The notes beneath the pieces are model-generated. The model was not told the origin of the DNA and searched no databases. It worked only from the letters and a program-made list of their open reading frames with translations. Shown in pieces: positions 1-11,030 of a stretch of DNA of 64,000 nucleotides. Source of the stretch: Siphonodentalium dalli. Its lineage: Eukaryota; Mollusca; Scaphopoda; Gadilida; Siphonodentaliidae. Position 1 is the first letter of the stretch; each line of letters opens with the position of its first letter. The DNA lies in contig CP136062.1 of the NCBI GenBank assembly GCA_032622095.1, forward strand, positions 8,893,710 through 8,957,709. The letters are read 5' to 3'. The position numbers and the translations under genes were made by a program.

Positions 1-209
1 GCTTCCAGATTTATCAGGATTCTATTACTGGTGTTATTTCTTACCCCAAAACAATTGTTAATTTTAAAACGGGGTATGTGGGTTAAATGACCGCTGGGAG
101 ATAATAGGATGCCCAATGACTCCTATATTTCTATTGTATCACGGTAAAGCTTTTTTTGTAAAATTGGCGCGGTTTACACGATAAAACTGCAATTTACTTT
201 TCAATTATA

Positions 210-661
210 GGTTACAAACAACTAATTATATAGAGTTACTCTTCTTGAATTTGTGTAGGGAAACTCGAGTCAGCATAAAAAAAAATTCTGGCTGCTGATT
301 GGTTGATTATCATTGAGGGAAATATCCCTAATCGGGAACAGAAAATCATAGCCTACGTAAATATGGCGATCGTGTATGTTTAGATGTCCAGGAAGAGTCT
401 GGTGGCGTCCAGAAGTTACGGAAGGGGTCTGGGTATTTTTATGCTGCTGATTTTTTTGCAGTAAATGGGGTAGTTGTGGAAATGCAAGATTATCGTTTGA
501 AAACAATACCGAAAAGGGCGCGTTTGTTGTCACATACTGGTGCAGAGGATGACGTTCTAAGGGAAAATTGACCACTTGAAGTTCAACTAGGTCAAACCCA
601 TGGCCGGCGGGACTTTTAGTTAACACTGTCGCCTATGGAAAATAATTAGTTGTGTGTAACC
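210..661 (+). mobile_element. MITE, 452 bp, complete
   Basis: The ends are inverted repeats: GGTTACAAACAACTAATTAT at 210-229 and its complement with one mismatch at 642-661 (19 of 20). TATA at 206-209 is repeated at 662-665, and MITE-free monomers have a single TATA there, so this is a filled site with a 4 bp target duplication (a TA duplication with slightly longer TIRs is also possible). No transposase is encoded. A 118-codon frame on the minus strand opens at GTG and looks fortuitous. I cannot assign a superfamily: a TA duplication would suit Tc1/mariner-like elements, TATA fits none clearly. Orientation is arbitrary. Confidence 0.88.
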
Positions 662-814
662 TATAGGCAAAAAATTCACATTTTTCAAATATCGTTCAGG
701 GCAGCGAATTTAGGAACACTGATAAACAAAGACTCACTCGTTTTGTTGAGTTATTATATTTTCACGCCCTACAGACCCATTTTCAGATTATGCGAGACAT
801 TTATTAACCCTCTG

Positions 815-845
815 TCGCCGGAACTTCAACTTTTTCCGGAGGCGA
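815..845 (+). other. Potential hairpin, once per S/L monomer
   Basis: TCGCCGGAA at 815-823 can pair with TTCCGGAGGCGA at 834-845 as nine base pairs with a 3-base bulge and a 10-base loop. It recurs in nearly every S, L and L' copy and is absent from D units, where the region is deleted. The units at 54592 and 56365 carry a G to T change in the TTCCGG arm. No function is implied. Confidence 0.5.
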
Positions 846-1000
846 AATTTTCTGAAAATCATCCATTTTGTGCATATGGGTGGACCTTTAATGTTCAAAA
901 TAGCACGGTCGAGGTGATGGAAGTTTCTCTGAGAGAAATTCGACTCAAACTCCTAAAAAGTACTAAAATTTAAAGGGACATCCGCCTATCATTGAACCAA

Positions 1001-1016
1001 ACCATCATCGGATGGT
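1001..1016 (+). other. Potential hairpin before the G tract
   Basis: ACCATC at 1001-1006 pairs with GATGGT at 1011-1016 across the loop ATCG. It lies just upstream of the G tract in all unit types except the truncated 579 bp unit. The units at 8850, 22979 and 25203 have a loop change (ATTG). Confidence 0.45.
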
Positions 1017-1026
1017 GAAATTTTGA

Positions 1027-1040
1027 GGGGGGGGGGGGGG
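1027..1040 (+). repeat. Variable G homopolymer (representative copy)
   Basis: Every monomer except the truncated 579 bp unit has a G-rich tract between TTTTGA and TCTAT. Uninterrupted tracts range from 9 to 17 G; an interrupted form, six G, one T and two G, is constant in length. The unit at 17194 is odd, with 15 G, a T and 5 G. Homopolymer lengths are also the likeliest place for base-calling error. Confidence 0.9.
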
Positions 1041-1151
1041 TCTATTTCAAATGCAATTAAACATTGTATTGTTCAAAATTAGATAAATTCCTTAAAACGT
1101 ATGGTTGATATACGTGACTAGTTTTCAAAACTTATACATATTACTTTCTAT

Positions 1152-1170
1152 CGTGTGCGTTATGCACGCG
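1152..1170 (+). other. Potential hairpin in the distal monomer
   Basis: CGTGTGC at 1152-1158 pairs with GCACGCG at 1164-1170 (seven pairs, one G-T wobble) around the loop GTTAT. It is present in every unit type including D and the 579 bp unit. The copies at 29602 and 33946 share a change in the G at the stem-loop border (GTGCTTTATGC). No CTRR-type Helitron end follows it. Confidence 0.45.
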
Positions 1171-1346
1171 AGTCGGTTTTTACAAATTAAATTATGATGA
1201 AAAACCATGAATTTGGGGTGTGGTCACATTTGTGGTCATAATATCCCCATTAGTGAGTGGATGGACATGGGACATGCGACACTGTGCAGTATATATGTCT
1301 ATGACAAGCCTAACATGAGACATTAGTATCTTTTCTACTAAACTGC

Positions 1347-2231
1347 GCTTCCAGATTTATCAGGATTCTATTACTGGTGTTATTTCTTACCCCAAAAAAA
1401 TTGTTAATTTTAAAACGGGGTATGTGGGTTAAATGACCGCTGGGAGATAATAGGATGCCCAATGACTCCTATATTTCTATTGTATCACGGTAAAGCTTTT
1501 TTTGTAAAATTGGCGCGGTTTACACGATAAAACTGCAATTTACTTTTCAATTATAGGCAAAAAATTCACATTTTTCAAATATCGTTCAGGGCAGCGAATT
1601 TAGGAACACTGATAAACAAAAACTCACTCGTTTTGTTGAGTTATTATATTTTCACGCCCTACAGACCCATTTTCAGATTATGCGAGACATTTATTAACCC
1701 TCTGTCGCCGGAACTTCAACTTTTTCCGGAGGCGAAATTTTCTGAAAATCATCCATTTTGTGCATATGGGTGGACCTTTAATGTTCAAAATAGCACGGTC
1801 GAGGTGATGGAAGTTTCTCTGAGAGAAATTCGACTCAAACTCCTAAAAAGTACTAAAATTTAAAGGGACATCCGCCTATCATTGAACCAAACCATCATCG
1901 GATGGTGAAATTTTGAGGGGGGTGGTCTATTTCAAATGCAATTAAACATTGTATTGTTCAAAATTAGATAAATTCCTTAAAACGTATGGTTGATATACGT
2001 GACTAGTTTTCAAAACTTATACATATTACTTTCTATCGTGTGCGTTATGCACGCGAGTCGGTTTTTACAAATTAAATTATGATGAAAAACCATGAATTTG
2101 GGGTGTGGTCACATTTGTGGTCATAATATCCCCATTAGTGAATGGATGGACATGGGACATGCGACACTGTGCAGTATATATGTCTATGACAAGCCTAACA
2201 TGAGACATTAGTATCTTTTCTACTAAACTGC
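1347..2231 (+). repeat. S monomer, unit 2
   Basis: This 885 bp copy has an empty MITE site (single TATAGG, then CAAAAAATTC) and the interrupted G tract. It shares the AACAAAAACTC variant with the S units at 7965, 22979 and 25203, which all follow an L unit. A private change is GAATGG for GAGTGG near 2140. Confidence 0.95.
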
Positions 2232-3071
2232 GCTTCCAGATTTATCAGGATTCTATTACTGGTGTTATTTCTTACCCCAAAACAATTGTTAATTTTAAAA
2301 CGGGGTATGTGGGTTAAATGACCGCTGGGAGATAATAGGATGCCCAATGACTCCTATATTTCTATTGTATCACGGTAAAGCTTTTTTTGTAAAATTGGCG
2401 CGGTTTACACGATAAAACTGCAATTTACTTTTCAATTATAGGTTACAAACAACTAATTATATAGAGTTACTCTTCTTGAATTTGTGTAGGGATACTCGAG
2501 TCAGCATAAAAAAAAATTCTGGCTGCTGATTGGTTGATTATCATTGAGGGAAATATCCCTAATCGGGAACAGAAAATCATAGCCTACGTAAATATGGCGA
2601 TCGTGTATGTTTAGATGTCCAGGAAGAGTCTGGTGGCGTCCAGAAGTTACGGAAGGGGTCTGGGTATTTTTATGCTGCTGATTTTTTTGCAGTAAATTTA
2701 AAGGGACATCCGCCTATCATTGAACCAAACCATCATCGGATGGTGAAATTTTGAGGGGGGGGGTCTATTTCAAATGCAATTAAACATTGTATTGTTCAAA
2801 ATTAGATAAATTCCTTAAAACGTATATGGTTGATATACGTGACTAGTTTTCAAAACTTATACATATTACTTTCTATCGTGTGCGTTATGCACGCGAGTCG
2901 GTTTTTACAAATTAAACTATGATGAAAAACCATGAATTTGGGGTGTGGTCACATTTGTGGTCATAATATCCCCATTAGTGAGTGGATGGACATGGGACAT
3001 GCGACACTGTGCAGTATATATGTCTATGACAAGCCTAACATGAGACATTAGTATCTTTTCTACTAAACTGC
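2232..3071 (+). repeat. D monomer (internal deletion), unit 3
   Basis: This 840 bp copy holds the proximal monomer and the first 257 bp of the MITE (2441-2697), joined directly to the TTTAAAGGGACATCC segment. It has an extra AT (GTATATGGTTG, near 2824), shared only with the D unit at 10190, which links the two as copies of one ancestor. Confidence 0.95.
2441..2697 (+). mobile_element. MITE left fragment, 257 bp (D unit)
   Basis: The left TIR and internal sequence are present up to GCAGTAAAT; the right half and right TIR are gone. The breakpoint shares AAAT with the distal side (ACTAAAATTT), so four bases of microhomology mark the deletion. The remnant has one end only and could not transpose on its own. 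Confidence 0.92.
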
Positions 3072-6000
3072 GCTTCCAGATTTATCAGGATTCTATTACT
3101 GGTGTTATTTCTTACCCCAAAAAAATTGTTAATTTTAAAACGGGGTATGTGGGTTAAATGACCGCTGGGAGATAATAGGATGCCCAATGACTCCTATATT
3201 TCTATTGTATCACGGTAAAGCTTTTTTTGTAAAATTGGCGCGGTTTACACGATAAAACTGCAATTTACTTTTCAATTATAGGCAAAAAATTCACATTTTT
3301 CAAATATCGTTCAGGGCAGCGAATTTAGGAACACTGATAAACAAAGACTCACTCGTTTTGTTGAGTTATTATATTTTCACGCCCTACAGACCCATTTTCA
3401 GATTATGCGAGACATTTATTAACCCTCTGTCGCCGGAACTTCAACTTTTTCCGGAGGCGAAATTTTCTGAAAATCATCCATTTTGTGCATATGGGTGGAC
3501 CTTTAATGTTCAAAATAGCACGGTCGAGGTGATGGAAGTTTCTCTGAGAGAAATTCGACTCAAACTCCTAAAAAGTACTAAAATTTAAAGGGACATCCGC
3601 CTATCATTGAACCAAACCATCATCGGATGGTGAAATTTTGAGGGGGGGGGGGGGTCTATTTCAAATGCAATTAAACATTGTATTGTTCAAAATTAGATAA
3701 ATTCCTTAAAACGTATGGTTGATATACGTGACTAGTTTTCAAAACTTATACATATTACTTTCTATCGTGTGCGTTATGCACGCGAGTCGGTTTTTACAAA
3801 TTAAATTATGATGAAAAACCATGAATTTGGGGTGTGGTCACATTTGTGGTCATAATATCCCCATTAGTGAGTGGATGGACATGGGACATGCGACACTGTG
3901 CAGTATATATGTCTATGACAAGCCTAACATGAGACATTAGTATCTTTTCTACTAAACTGCGCTTCCAGATTTATCAGGATTCTATTACTGGTGTTATTTC
4001 TTACCCCAAAAAAATTGTTAATTTTAAAACGGGGTATGTGGGTTAAATGACCGCTGGGAGATAATAGGATGCCCAATGACTCCTATATTTCTATTGTATC
4101 ACGGTAAAGCTTTTTTTGTAAAATTGGCGCGGTTTACACGATAAAACTGCAATTTACTTTTCAATTATAGGCAAAAAATTCACATTTTTCAAATATCGTT
4201 CAGGGCAGCGAATTTAGGAACACTGATAAACAAAGACTCACTCGTTTTGTTGAGTTATTATATTTTCACGCCCTACAGACCCATTTTCAGATTATGCGAG
4301 ACATTTATTAACCCTCTGTCGCCGGAACTTCAACTTTTTCCGGAGGCGAAATTTTCTGAAAATCATCCATTTTGTGCATATGGGTGGACCTTTAATGTTC
4401 AAAATAGCACGGTCGAGGTGATGGAAGTTTCTCTGAGAGAAATTCGACTCAAACTCCTAAAAAGTACTAAAATTTAAAGGGACATCCGCCTATCATTGAA
4501 CCAAACCATCATCGGATGGTGAAATTTTGAGGGGGGGGGGGGTCTATTTCAAATGCAATTAAACATTGTATTGTTCAAAATTAGATAAATTCCTTAAAAC
4601 GTATGGTTGATATACTTGACTAGTTTTCAAAACTTATACATATTACTTTCTATCGTGTGCGTTATGCACGCGAGTCGGTTTTTACAAATTAAATTATGAT
4701 GAAAAACCATGAATTTGGGGTGTGGTCACATTTGTGGTCATAATATCCCCATTAGTGAGTGGATGGACATGGGACATGCGACACTGTGCAGTATATATGT
4801 CTATGACAAGCCTAACATGAGACATTAGTATCTTTTCTACTAAACTGCGCTTCCAGATTTATCAGGATTCTATTACTGGTGTTATTTCTTACCCCAAAAA
4901 AATTGTTAATTTTAAAACGGGGTATGTGGGTTAAATGACCGCTGGGAGATAATAGGATGCCCAATGACTCCTATATTTCTATTGTATCACGGTAAAGCTT
5001 TTTTTGTAAAATTGGCGCGGTTTACACGATAAAACTGCAATTTACTTTTCAATTATAGGCAAAAAATTCACATTTTTCAAATATCGTTCAGGGCAGCGAA
5101 TTTAGGAACACCGATAAACAAAGACTCACTCGTTTTGTTGAGTTATTATATTTTCACGCCCTACAGACCCATTTTCAGATTATGCGAGACATTTATTAAC
5201 CCTCTGTCGCCGGAACTTCAACTTTTTCCGGAGGCGAAATTTTCTGAAAATCATCCATTTTGTGCATATGGGTGGACCTTTAATGTTCAAAATAGCACGG
5301 TCGAGGTGATGGAAGTTTCTCTGAGAGAAATTCGACTCAAACTCCTAAAAAGTACTAAAATTTAAAGGGACATCCGCCTATCATTGAACCAAACCATCAT
5401 CGGATGGTGAAATTTTGAGGGGGGGGGGGTCTATTTCAAATGAAATTAAACATTGTATTGTTCAAAATTAGATAAATTCCTTAAAACGTATGGTTGATAT
5501 ACGTGACTAGTTTTCAAAACTTATACATATTACTTTCTATCGTGTGCGTTATGCACGCGAGTCGGTTTTTACAAATTAAATTATGATGAAAAACCATGAA
5601 TTTGGGGTGTGGTCACATTTGTGGTCATAATATCCCCATTAGTGAGTGGATGGACATGGGACATGCGACACTGTGCAGTATATATGTCTATGACAAACCT
5701 AACATGAGACATTAGTATCTTTTCTACTAAACTGCGCTTCCAGATTTATCAGGATTCTATTACTGGTGTTATTTCTTACCCCAAAACAATTGTTAATTTT
5801 AAAACGGGGTATGTGGGTTAAATGACCGCTGGGAGATAATAGGATGCCCAATGACTCCTATATTTCTATTGTATCACGGTAAAGCTTTTTTTGTAAAATT
5901 GGCGCGGTTTACACGATAAAACTGCAATTTACTTTTCAATTATAGGCAAAAAATTCACATTTTTCAAATATCGTTCAGGGCAGCGAATTTAGGAACACCG

Positions 6001-6620
6001 ATAAACAAAGACTCACTCGTTTTGTTGAGTTATTATATTTTCACGCCCTACAGACCCATTTTCAGATTATGCGAGACATTTATTAACCCTCTGTCGCCGG
6101 AACTTCAACTTTTTCCGGAGGCGAAATTTTCTGAAAATCATCCATTTTGTGCATATGGGTGGACCTTTAATGTTCAAAATAGCACGGTCGAGGTGATGGA
6201 AGTTTCTCTGAGAGAAATTCGACTCAAACTCCTAAAAAGTACTAAAATTTATAGGGACATCCGCCTATCATTGAACCAAACCATCATCGGATGGTGAAAT
6301 TTTGAGGGGGGTGGTCTATTTCAAATGAAATTAAACATTGTATTGTTCAAAATTAGATAAATTCCTTAAAACGTATGGTTGATATACGTGACTAGTTTTC
6401 AAAACTTATACATATTACTTTCTATCGTGTGCGTTATGCACGCGAGTCGGTTTTTACAAATTAAATTATGATGAAAAACCATGAATTTGGGGTGTGGTCA
6501 CATTTGTGGTCATAATATCCCCATTAGTGAGTGGATGGACATGGGACATGCGACACTGTGCAGTATATATGTCTATGACAAACCTAACATGAGACATTAG
6601 TATCTTTTCTACTAAACTGC
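3072..6620 (+). repeat. Run of four S monomers
   Basis: Units start at 3072, 3961, 4849 and 5736 (889, 888, 887 and 885 bp). The third and fourth share ACACCGATAAAC for ACACTGATAAAC. The fourth also has TATAGGGAC for TAAAGGGAC (extending its frame to 91 codons) and the interrupted G tract. The same ordered markers recur in the S run at 17194-21637, evidence of a higher-order duplication. Confidence 0.95.
3187..3588 (+). pseudogene. Possible relic reading frame in the monomer (representative)
   Basis: From an ATG at 3187 (monomer position 116) the frame runs 22 codons to a TAA at 3253, then stays open for 110 codons to the TAA ending at 3588. In L' units the internal TAA is TCA, but there the MITE interrupts the frame after about 31 codons. 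No copy here has the frame intact. I recognise no domain; a phrase such as GWTFNVQNSTVEVMEV matches nothing I know. Copy differences are mostly amino-acid changing, and an A-tract length change (AAAAAG or AAAAG) shifts the C-terminus in many copies. It may be a degenerate fragment of an older gene or transposon, or chance. Confidence 0.25.
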
Positions 6621-7964
6621 GCTTCCAGATTTATCAGGATTCTATTACTGGTGTTATTTCTTACCCCAAAACAATTGTTAATTTTAAAACGGGGTATGTG
6701 GGTTAAATGACCGCTGGGAGATAATAGGATGCCCAATGACTCCTATATTTCTATTGTATCACGGTAAAGCTTTTTTTGTAAAATTGGCGCGGTTTACACG
6801 ATAAAACTGCAATTTACTTTTCAATTATAGGTTACAAACAACTAATTATATAGAGTTACTCTTCTTGAATTTGTGTAGGGAAACTCGAGTCAGCATAAAA
6901 AAAAATTCTGGCTGCTGATTGGTTGATTATCATTGAGGGAAATATCCCTAATCGGGAACAGAAAATCATAGCCTACGTAAATATGGCGATCGTGTATGTT
7001 TAGATGTCCAGGAAGAGTCTGGTGGCGTCCAGAAGTTACGGAAGGGGTCTGGGTATTTTTATGCTGCTGATTTTTTTGCAGTAAATGGGGTAGTTGTGGA
7101 AATGCAAGATTATCGTTTGAAAACAATACCGAAAAGGGCGCGTTTGTTGTCACATACTGGTGCAGAGGATGACGTTCTAAGGGAAAATTGACCACTTGAA
7201 GTTCAACTAGGTCAAACCCATGGCCGGCGGGACTTTTAGTTAACACTGTCGCCTATGGAAAATAATTAGTTGTGTGTAACCTATAGGCAAAAAATTCACA
7301 TTTTTCAAATATCGTTCAGGGCAGCGAATTTAGGAACACTGATAAACAAAGACTCACTCGTTTTGTTGAGTTATTATATTTTCACGCCCTACAGACCCAT
7401 TTTCAGATTATGCGAGACATTTATTAACCCTCTGTCGCCGGAACTTCAACTTTTTCCGGAGGCGAAATTTTCTGAAAATCATCCATTTTGTGCATATGGG
7501 TGGACCTTTAATGTTCAAAATAGCACGGTCGAGGTGATGGAAGTTTCTCTGAGAGAAATTCGACTCAAACTCCTAAAAAGTACTAAAATTTAAAGGGACA
7601 TCCGCCTATCATTGAACCAAACCATCATCGGATGGTGAAATTTTGAGGGGGGGGGGGGTCTAATTCAAATGCAATTAAACATTGTATTGTTCAAAATTAG
7701 ATAAATTCCTTAAAACGTATGGTTGATATACGTGACTAGTTTTCAAAACTTATACATATTACTTTCTATCGTGTGCGTTATGCACGCGAGTCGGTTTTTA
7801 CAAATTAAATTATGATGAAAAACCATGAATTTGGGGTGTGGTCACATTTGTGGTCATAATATCCCCATTAGTGAGTGGATGGACATGGGACATGCGACAC
7901 TGTGCAGTATATATGTCTATGACAAGCCTAACATGAGACATTAGTATCTTTTCTACTAAACTGC
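6621..7964 (+). repeat. L monomer, unit 8
   Basis: This 1344 bp copy has a complete MITE. A private change is TCTAATTC for TCTATTTC just after the G tract (near 7660). Its neighbours make it the counterpart of the L unit at 21638. Confidence 0.95.
6830..7281 (+). mobile_element. MITE, complete (L unit 8)
   Basis: It is 452 bp with both TIRs, flanked by TATA at 6826-6829 and 7282-7285. I see no difference from the 210-661 copy by eye, including GGGAAACTCGAG; the copies therefore spread as part of the monomer, not by separate transposition. Confidence 0.88.
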
Positions 7965-8849
7965 GCTTCCAGATTTATCAGGATTCTATTACTGGTGTTA
8001 TTTCTTACCCCAAAAAAATTGTTAATTTTAAAACGGGGTATGTGGGTTAAATGACCGCTGGGAGATAATAGGATGCCCAATGACTCCTATATTTCTATTG
8101 TATCACGGTAAAGCTTTTTTTGTAAAATTGGCGCGGTTTACACGATAAAACTGCAATTTACTTTTCAATTATAGGCAAAAAATTCACATTTTTCAAATAT
8201 CGTTCAGGGCAGCGAATTTAGGAACACTGATAAACAAAAACTCACTCGTTTTGTTGAGTTATTATATTTTCACGCCCTACAGATCCATTTTCAGATTATG
8301 CGAGACATTTATTAACCCTCTGTCGCCGGAACTTCAACTTTTTCCGGAGGCGAAATTTTCTGAAAATCATCCATTTTGTGCATATGGGTGGACCTTTAAT
8401 GTTCAAAATAGCACGGTCGAGGTGATGGAAGTTTCTCTGAGAGAAATTCGACTCAAACTCCTAAAAAGTACTAAAATTTATAGGGACATCCGCCTATCAT
8501 TGAACCAAACCATCATCGGATGGTGAAATTTTGAGGGTGGTGGTCTATTTCAAATGAAATTAAACATTGTATTGTTCAAAATTAGATAAATTCCTTAAAA
8601 CGTATGGTTGATATACGTGACTAGTTTTCAAAACTTATACATATTACTTTCTATCGTGTGCGTTATGCACGCGAGTCGGTTTTTACAAATTAAATTATGA
8701 TGAAAAACCATGAATTTGGGGTGTGGTCACATTTGTGGTCATAATATCCCCATTAGTGAGTGGATGGACATGGGACATGCGACACTGTGCAGTATATATG
8801 TCTATGACAAACCTAACATGAGACATTAGTATCTTTTCCACTAAACTGC
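7965..8849 (+). repeat. S monomer, unit 9
   Basis: This 885 bp copy has AGATCCATT for AGACCCATT, shared only with the S unit at 22979, and a unique G tract with two T interruptions (GAGGGTGGTGG). Confidence 0.95.
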
Positions 8850-10189
8850 GCTTCCAGATTTATCAGGATTCTATTACTGGTGTTATTTCTTACCCCAAAA
8901 CAATTGTTAATTTTAGAACGGGGTATGTGGGTTAAATGACCGCTGGGAGATAATAGGATGCCCAATGACTCCTATATTTCTATTGTATCACGGTAAAGCT
9001 TTTTTTGTAAAATTGGCGCGGTTTACACGATAAAACTGCAATTTACTTTTCAATTATAGGTTACAAACAACTAATTATATAGAGTTACTCTTCTTGAATT
9101 TGTGTAGGGATACTCGAGTCAGCATAAAAAAAAATTCTGGCTGCTGATTGGTTGATTATCATTGAGGGAAATATCCCTAATCGGGAACAGAAAATCATAG
9201 CCTACGTAAATATGGCGATCGTGTATGTTTAGATGTCCAGGAAGAGTCTGGTGGCGTCCAGAAGTTACGGAAGGGGTCTGGGTATTTTTATGCTGCTGAT
9301 TTTTTTGCAGTAAATGGGGTAGTTGTGGAAATGCAAGATTATCGTTTGAAAACAATACCGAAAAGGGCGCGTTTGTTGTCACATACTGGTGCAGAGGATG
9401 ACGTTCTAAGGGAAAATTGACCACTTGAAGTTCAACTAGGTCAAACCCATGGCCGGCGGGACTTTTAGTTAACACTGTCGCCTATGGAAAATAATTAGTT
9501 GTGTGTAATCTATAGGCAAAAAATTCACATTTTTCAAATATCGTTCAGGGCAGCGAATTTAGGAACACTGATAAACAAAAACTCACTCGTTTTGTTGAGT
9601 TATTATATTTTCACGCCCTACAGACCCATTTTCAGATTATGCGAGACATTTATTAACCCTCTGTCGCCGGAACTTCAACTTTTTCCGGAGGCGAAATTTT
9701 CTGAAAATCATCCATTTTGTGCATATGGGTGGAACTTTAATGTTCAAAATAGCACGGTCGAGGTGATGGAAGTTTCTCTGAGAGAAATTCGACTCAAACT
9801 CCTAAAAGTACTAAAATTTAAAGGGACATCCGCCTATCATTGAACCAAACCATCATTGGATGGTGAAATTTTGAGGGGGGTGGTCTATTTCAAATGCAAT
9901 TAAACATTGTATTGTTCAAAATTAGATAAATTCCTTAAAACGTATGGTTGATATACGTGACTAGTTTTCAAAACTTATACATATTACTTTCTATCGTGTG
10001 CGTTATGCACGCGAGTCGGTTTTTACAAATTAAATTATGATGAAAAACCATGAATTTGGGGTGTGGTCACATTTGTGGTCATAATATCCCCATTAGTGAG
10101 TGGATGGACATGGGACATGCGACACTGTGCAGTATATATGTCTATGACAAACCTAACATGAGACATTAGTATCTTTTCTACTAAACTGC
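8850..10189 (+). repeat. L monomer, unit 10
   Basis: This 1340 bp copy has a complete MITE, an interrupted G tract (rare for L), TTTTAGAACG near 8912 and the shorter CCTAAAAGTAC that shifts the distal frame. The CATCATTGG loop variant is shared with the units at 22979 and 25203. Confidence 0.95.
9059..9510 (+). mobile_element. MITE, complete (L unit 10)
   Basis: It is 452 bp, flanked by TATA. The last bases read GTAATC for GTAACC, a change inside the right TIR, and it carries GGGATACTCGAG, shared with the copy at 24070 and the D fragments at 2441 and 62782. Confidence 0.87.
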
Positions 10190-11030
10190 GCTTCCAGATT
10201 TATCAGGATTCTATTACTGGTGTTATTTCTTACCCCAAAACAATTGTTAATTTTAAAACGGGGTATGTGGGTTAAATGACCGCTGGGAGATAATAGGATG
10301 CCCAATGACTCCTATATTTCTATTGTATCACGGTAAAGCTTTTTTTGTAAAATTGGCGCGGTTTACACGATAAAACTGCAATTTACTTTTCAATTATAGG
10401 TTACAAACAACTAATTATATAGAGTTACTCTTCTTGAATTTGTGTAGGGAAACTCGAGTCAGCATAAAAAAAAATTCTGGCTGCTGATTGGTTGATTATC
10501 ATTGAGGGAAATATCCCTAATCGGGAACAGAAAATCATAGCCTACGTAAATATGGCGATCGTGTATGTTTAGATGTCCAGGAAGAGTCTGGTGGCGTCCA
10601 GAAGTTACGGAAGGGGTCTGGGTATTTTTATGCTGCTGATTTTTTTGCAGTAAATTTAAAGGGACATCCGCCTATCATTGAACCAAACCATCATCGGATG
10701 GTGAAATTTTGAGGGGGGGGGGTCTATTTCAAATGCAATTAAACATTGTATTGTTCAAAATTAGATAAATTCCTTAAAACGTATATGGTTGATATACGTG
10801 ACTAGTTTTCAAAACTTATACATATTACTTTCTATCGTGTGCGTTATGCACGCGAGTCGGTTTTTACAAATTAAATTATGATGAAAAACCATGAATTTGG
10901 GGTGTGGTCACATTTGTGGTCATAATATCCCCATTAGTGAGTGGATGGACATGGGACATGCGACACTGTGCAGTATATATGTCTATGACAAGCCTAACAT
11001 GAGACATTAGTATCTTTTCTACTAAACTGC
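10190..11030 (+). repeat. D monomer, unit 11
   Basis: This 841 bp copy has the same deletion junction as unit 3 and shares its extra AT (GTATATGG). It precedes the monomer split by the foldback element. Confidence 0.95.
10399..10655 (+). mobile_element. MITE left fragment, 257 bp (D unit)
   Basis: It has the left TIR and internal sequence up to GCAGTAAAT, the same end point as all other D copies. It carries GGGAAACTCGAG. Confidence 0.92.

Larger units (their letters stand above)
1..1346 (+). repeat. L monomer (MITE-bearing), unit 1
   Basis: This 1346 bp copy has a complete MITE at 210-661 and an uninterrupted 14-base G tract at 1027-1040. It is the reference for monomer positions quoted elsewhere. 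Together with the next S unit it resembles the L-S pair at 23861-26086. Confidence 0.95.

Noticed and set aside
440-470. Splice acceptor-like sequence (CTGAT, T tract, GCAG) at the D breakpoint, suggesting a retroposed spliced copy
   Set aside because: Intron removal would delete sequence upstream of CAG, whereas D lacks the sequence downstream of it. Microhomology explains the junction better.
270-626. 118-codon minus-strand frame in each complete MITE
   Set aside because: It opens at GTG, not ATG, has no recognisable domain, lies inside a non-autonomous element, and is split by a single extra T in the copy at 42202-42656.
990-1025. Hammerhead ribozyme, as in some animal tandem repeats (hairpin followed by GAAA)
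   Set aside because: A stem followed by GAAA is present, but the CUGAUGA core and the cleavage-site arm are missing on both strands.
1152-1195. Helitron 3' end (GC-rich hairpin)
   Set aside because: No CTRR terminus follows at the expected spacing and no TC start was found at a consistent monomer boundary.
1633-1863. 76-codon frame (and 83, 91 and 107-codon forms) repeated in almost every monomer
   Set aside because: It starts at TTG (107-codon form at GTG) with no ATG, changes length with a one-base A-tract difference, and varies mainly at non-synonymous positions. Its repetition reflects the satellite, not selection; no known domain.
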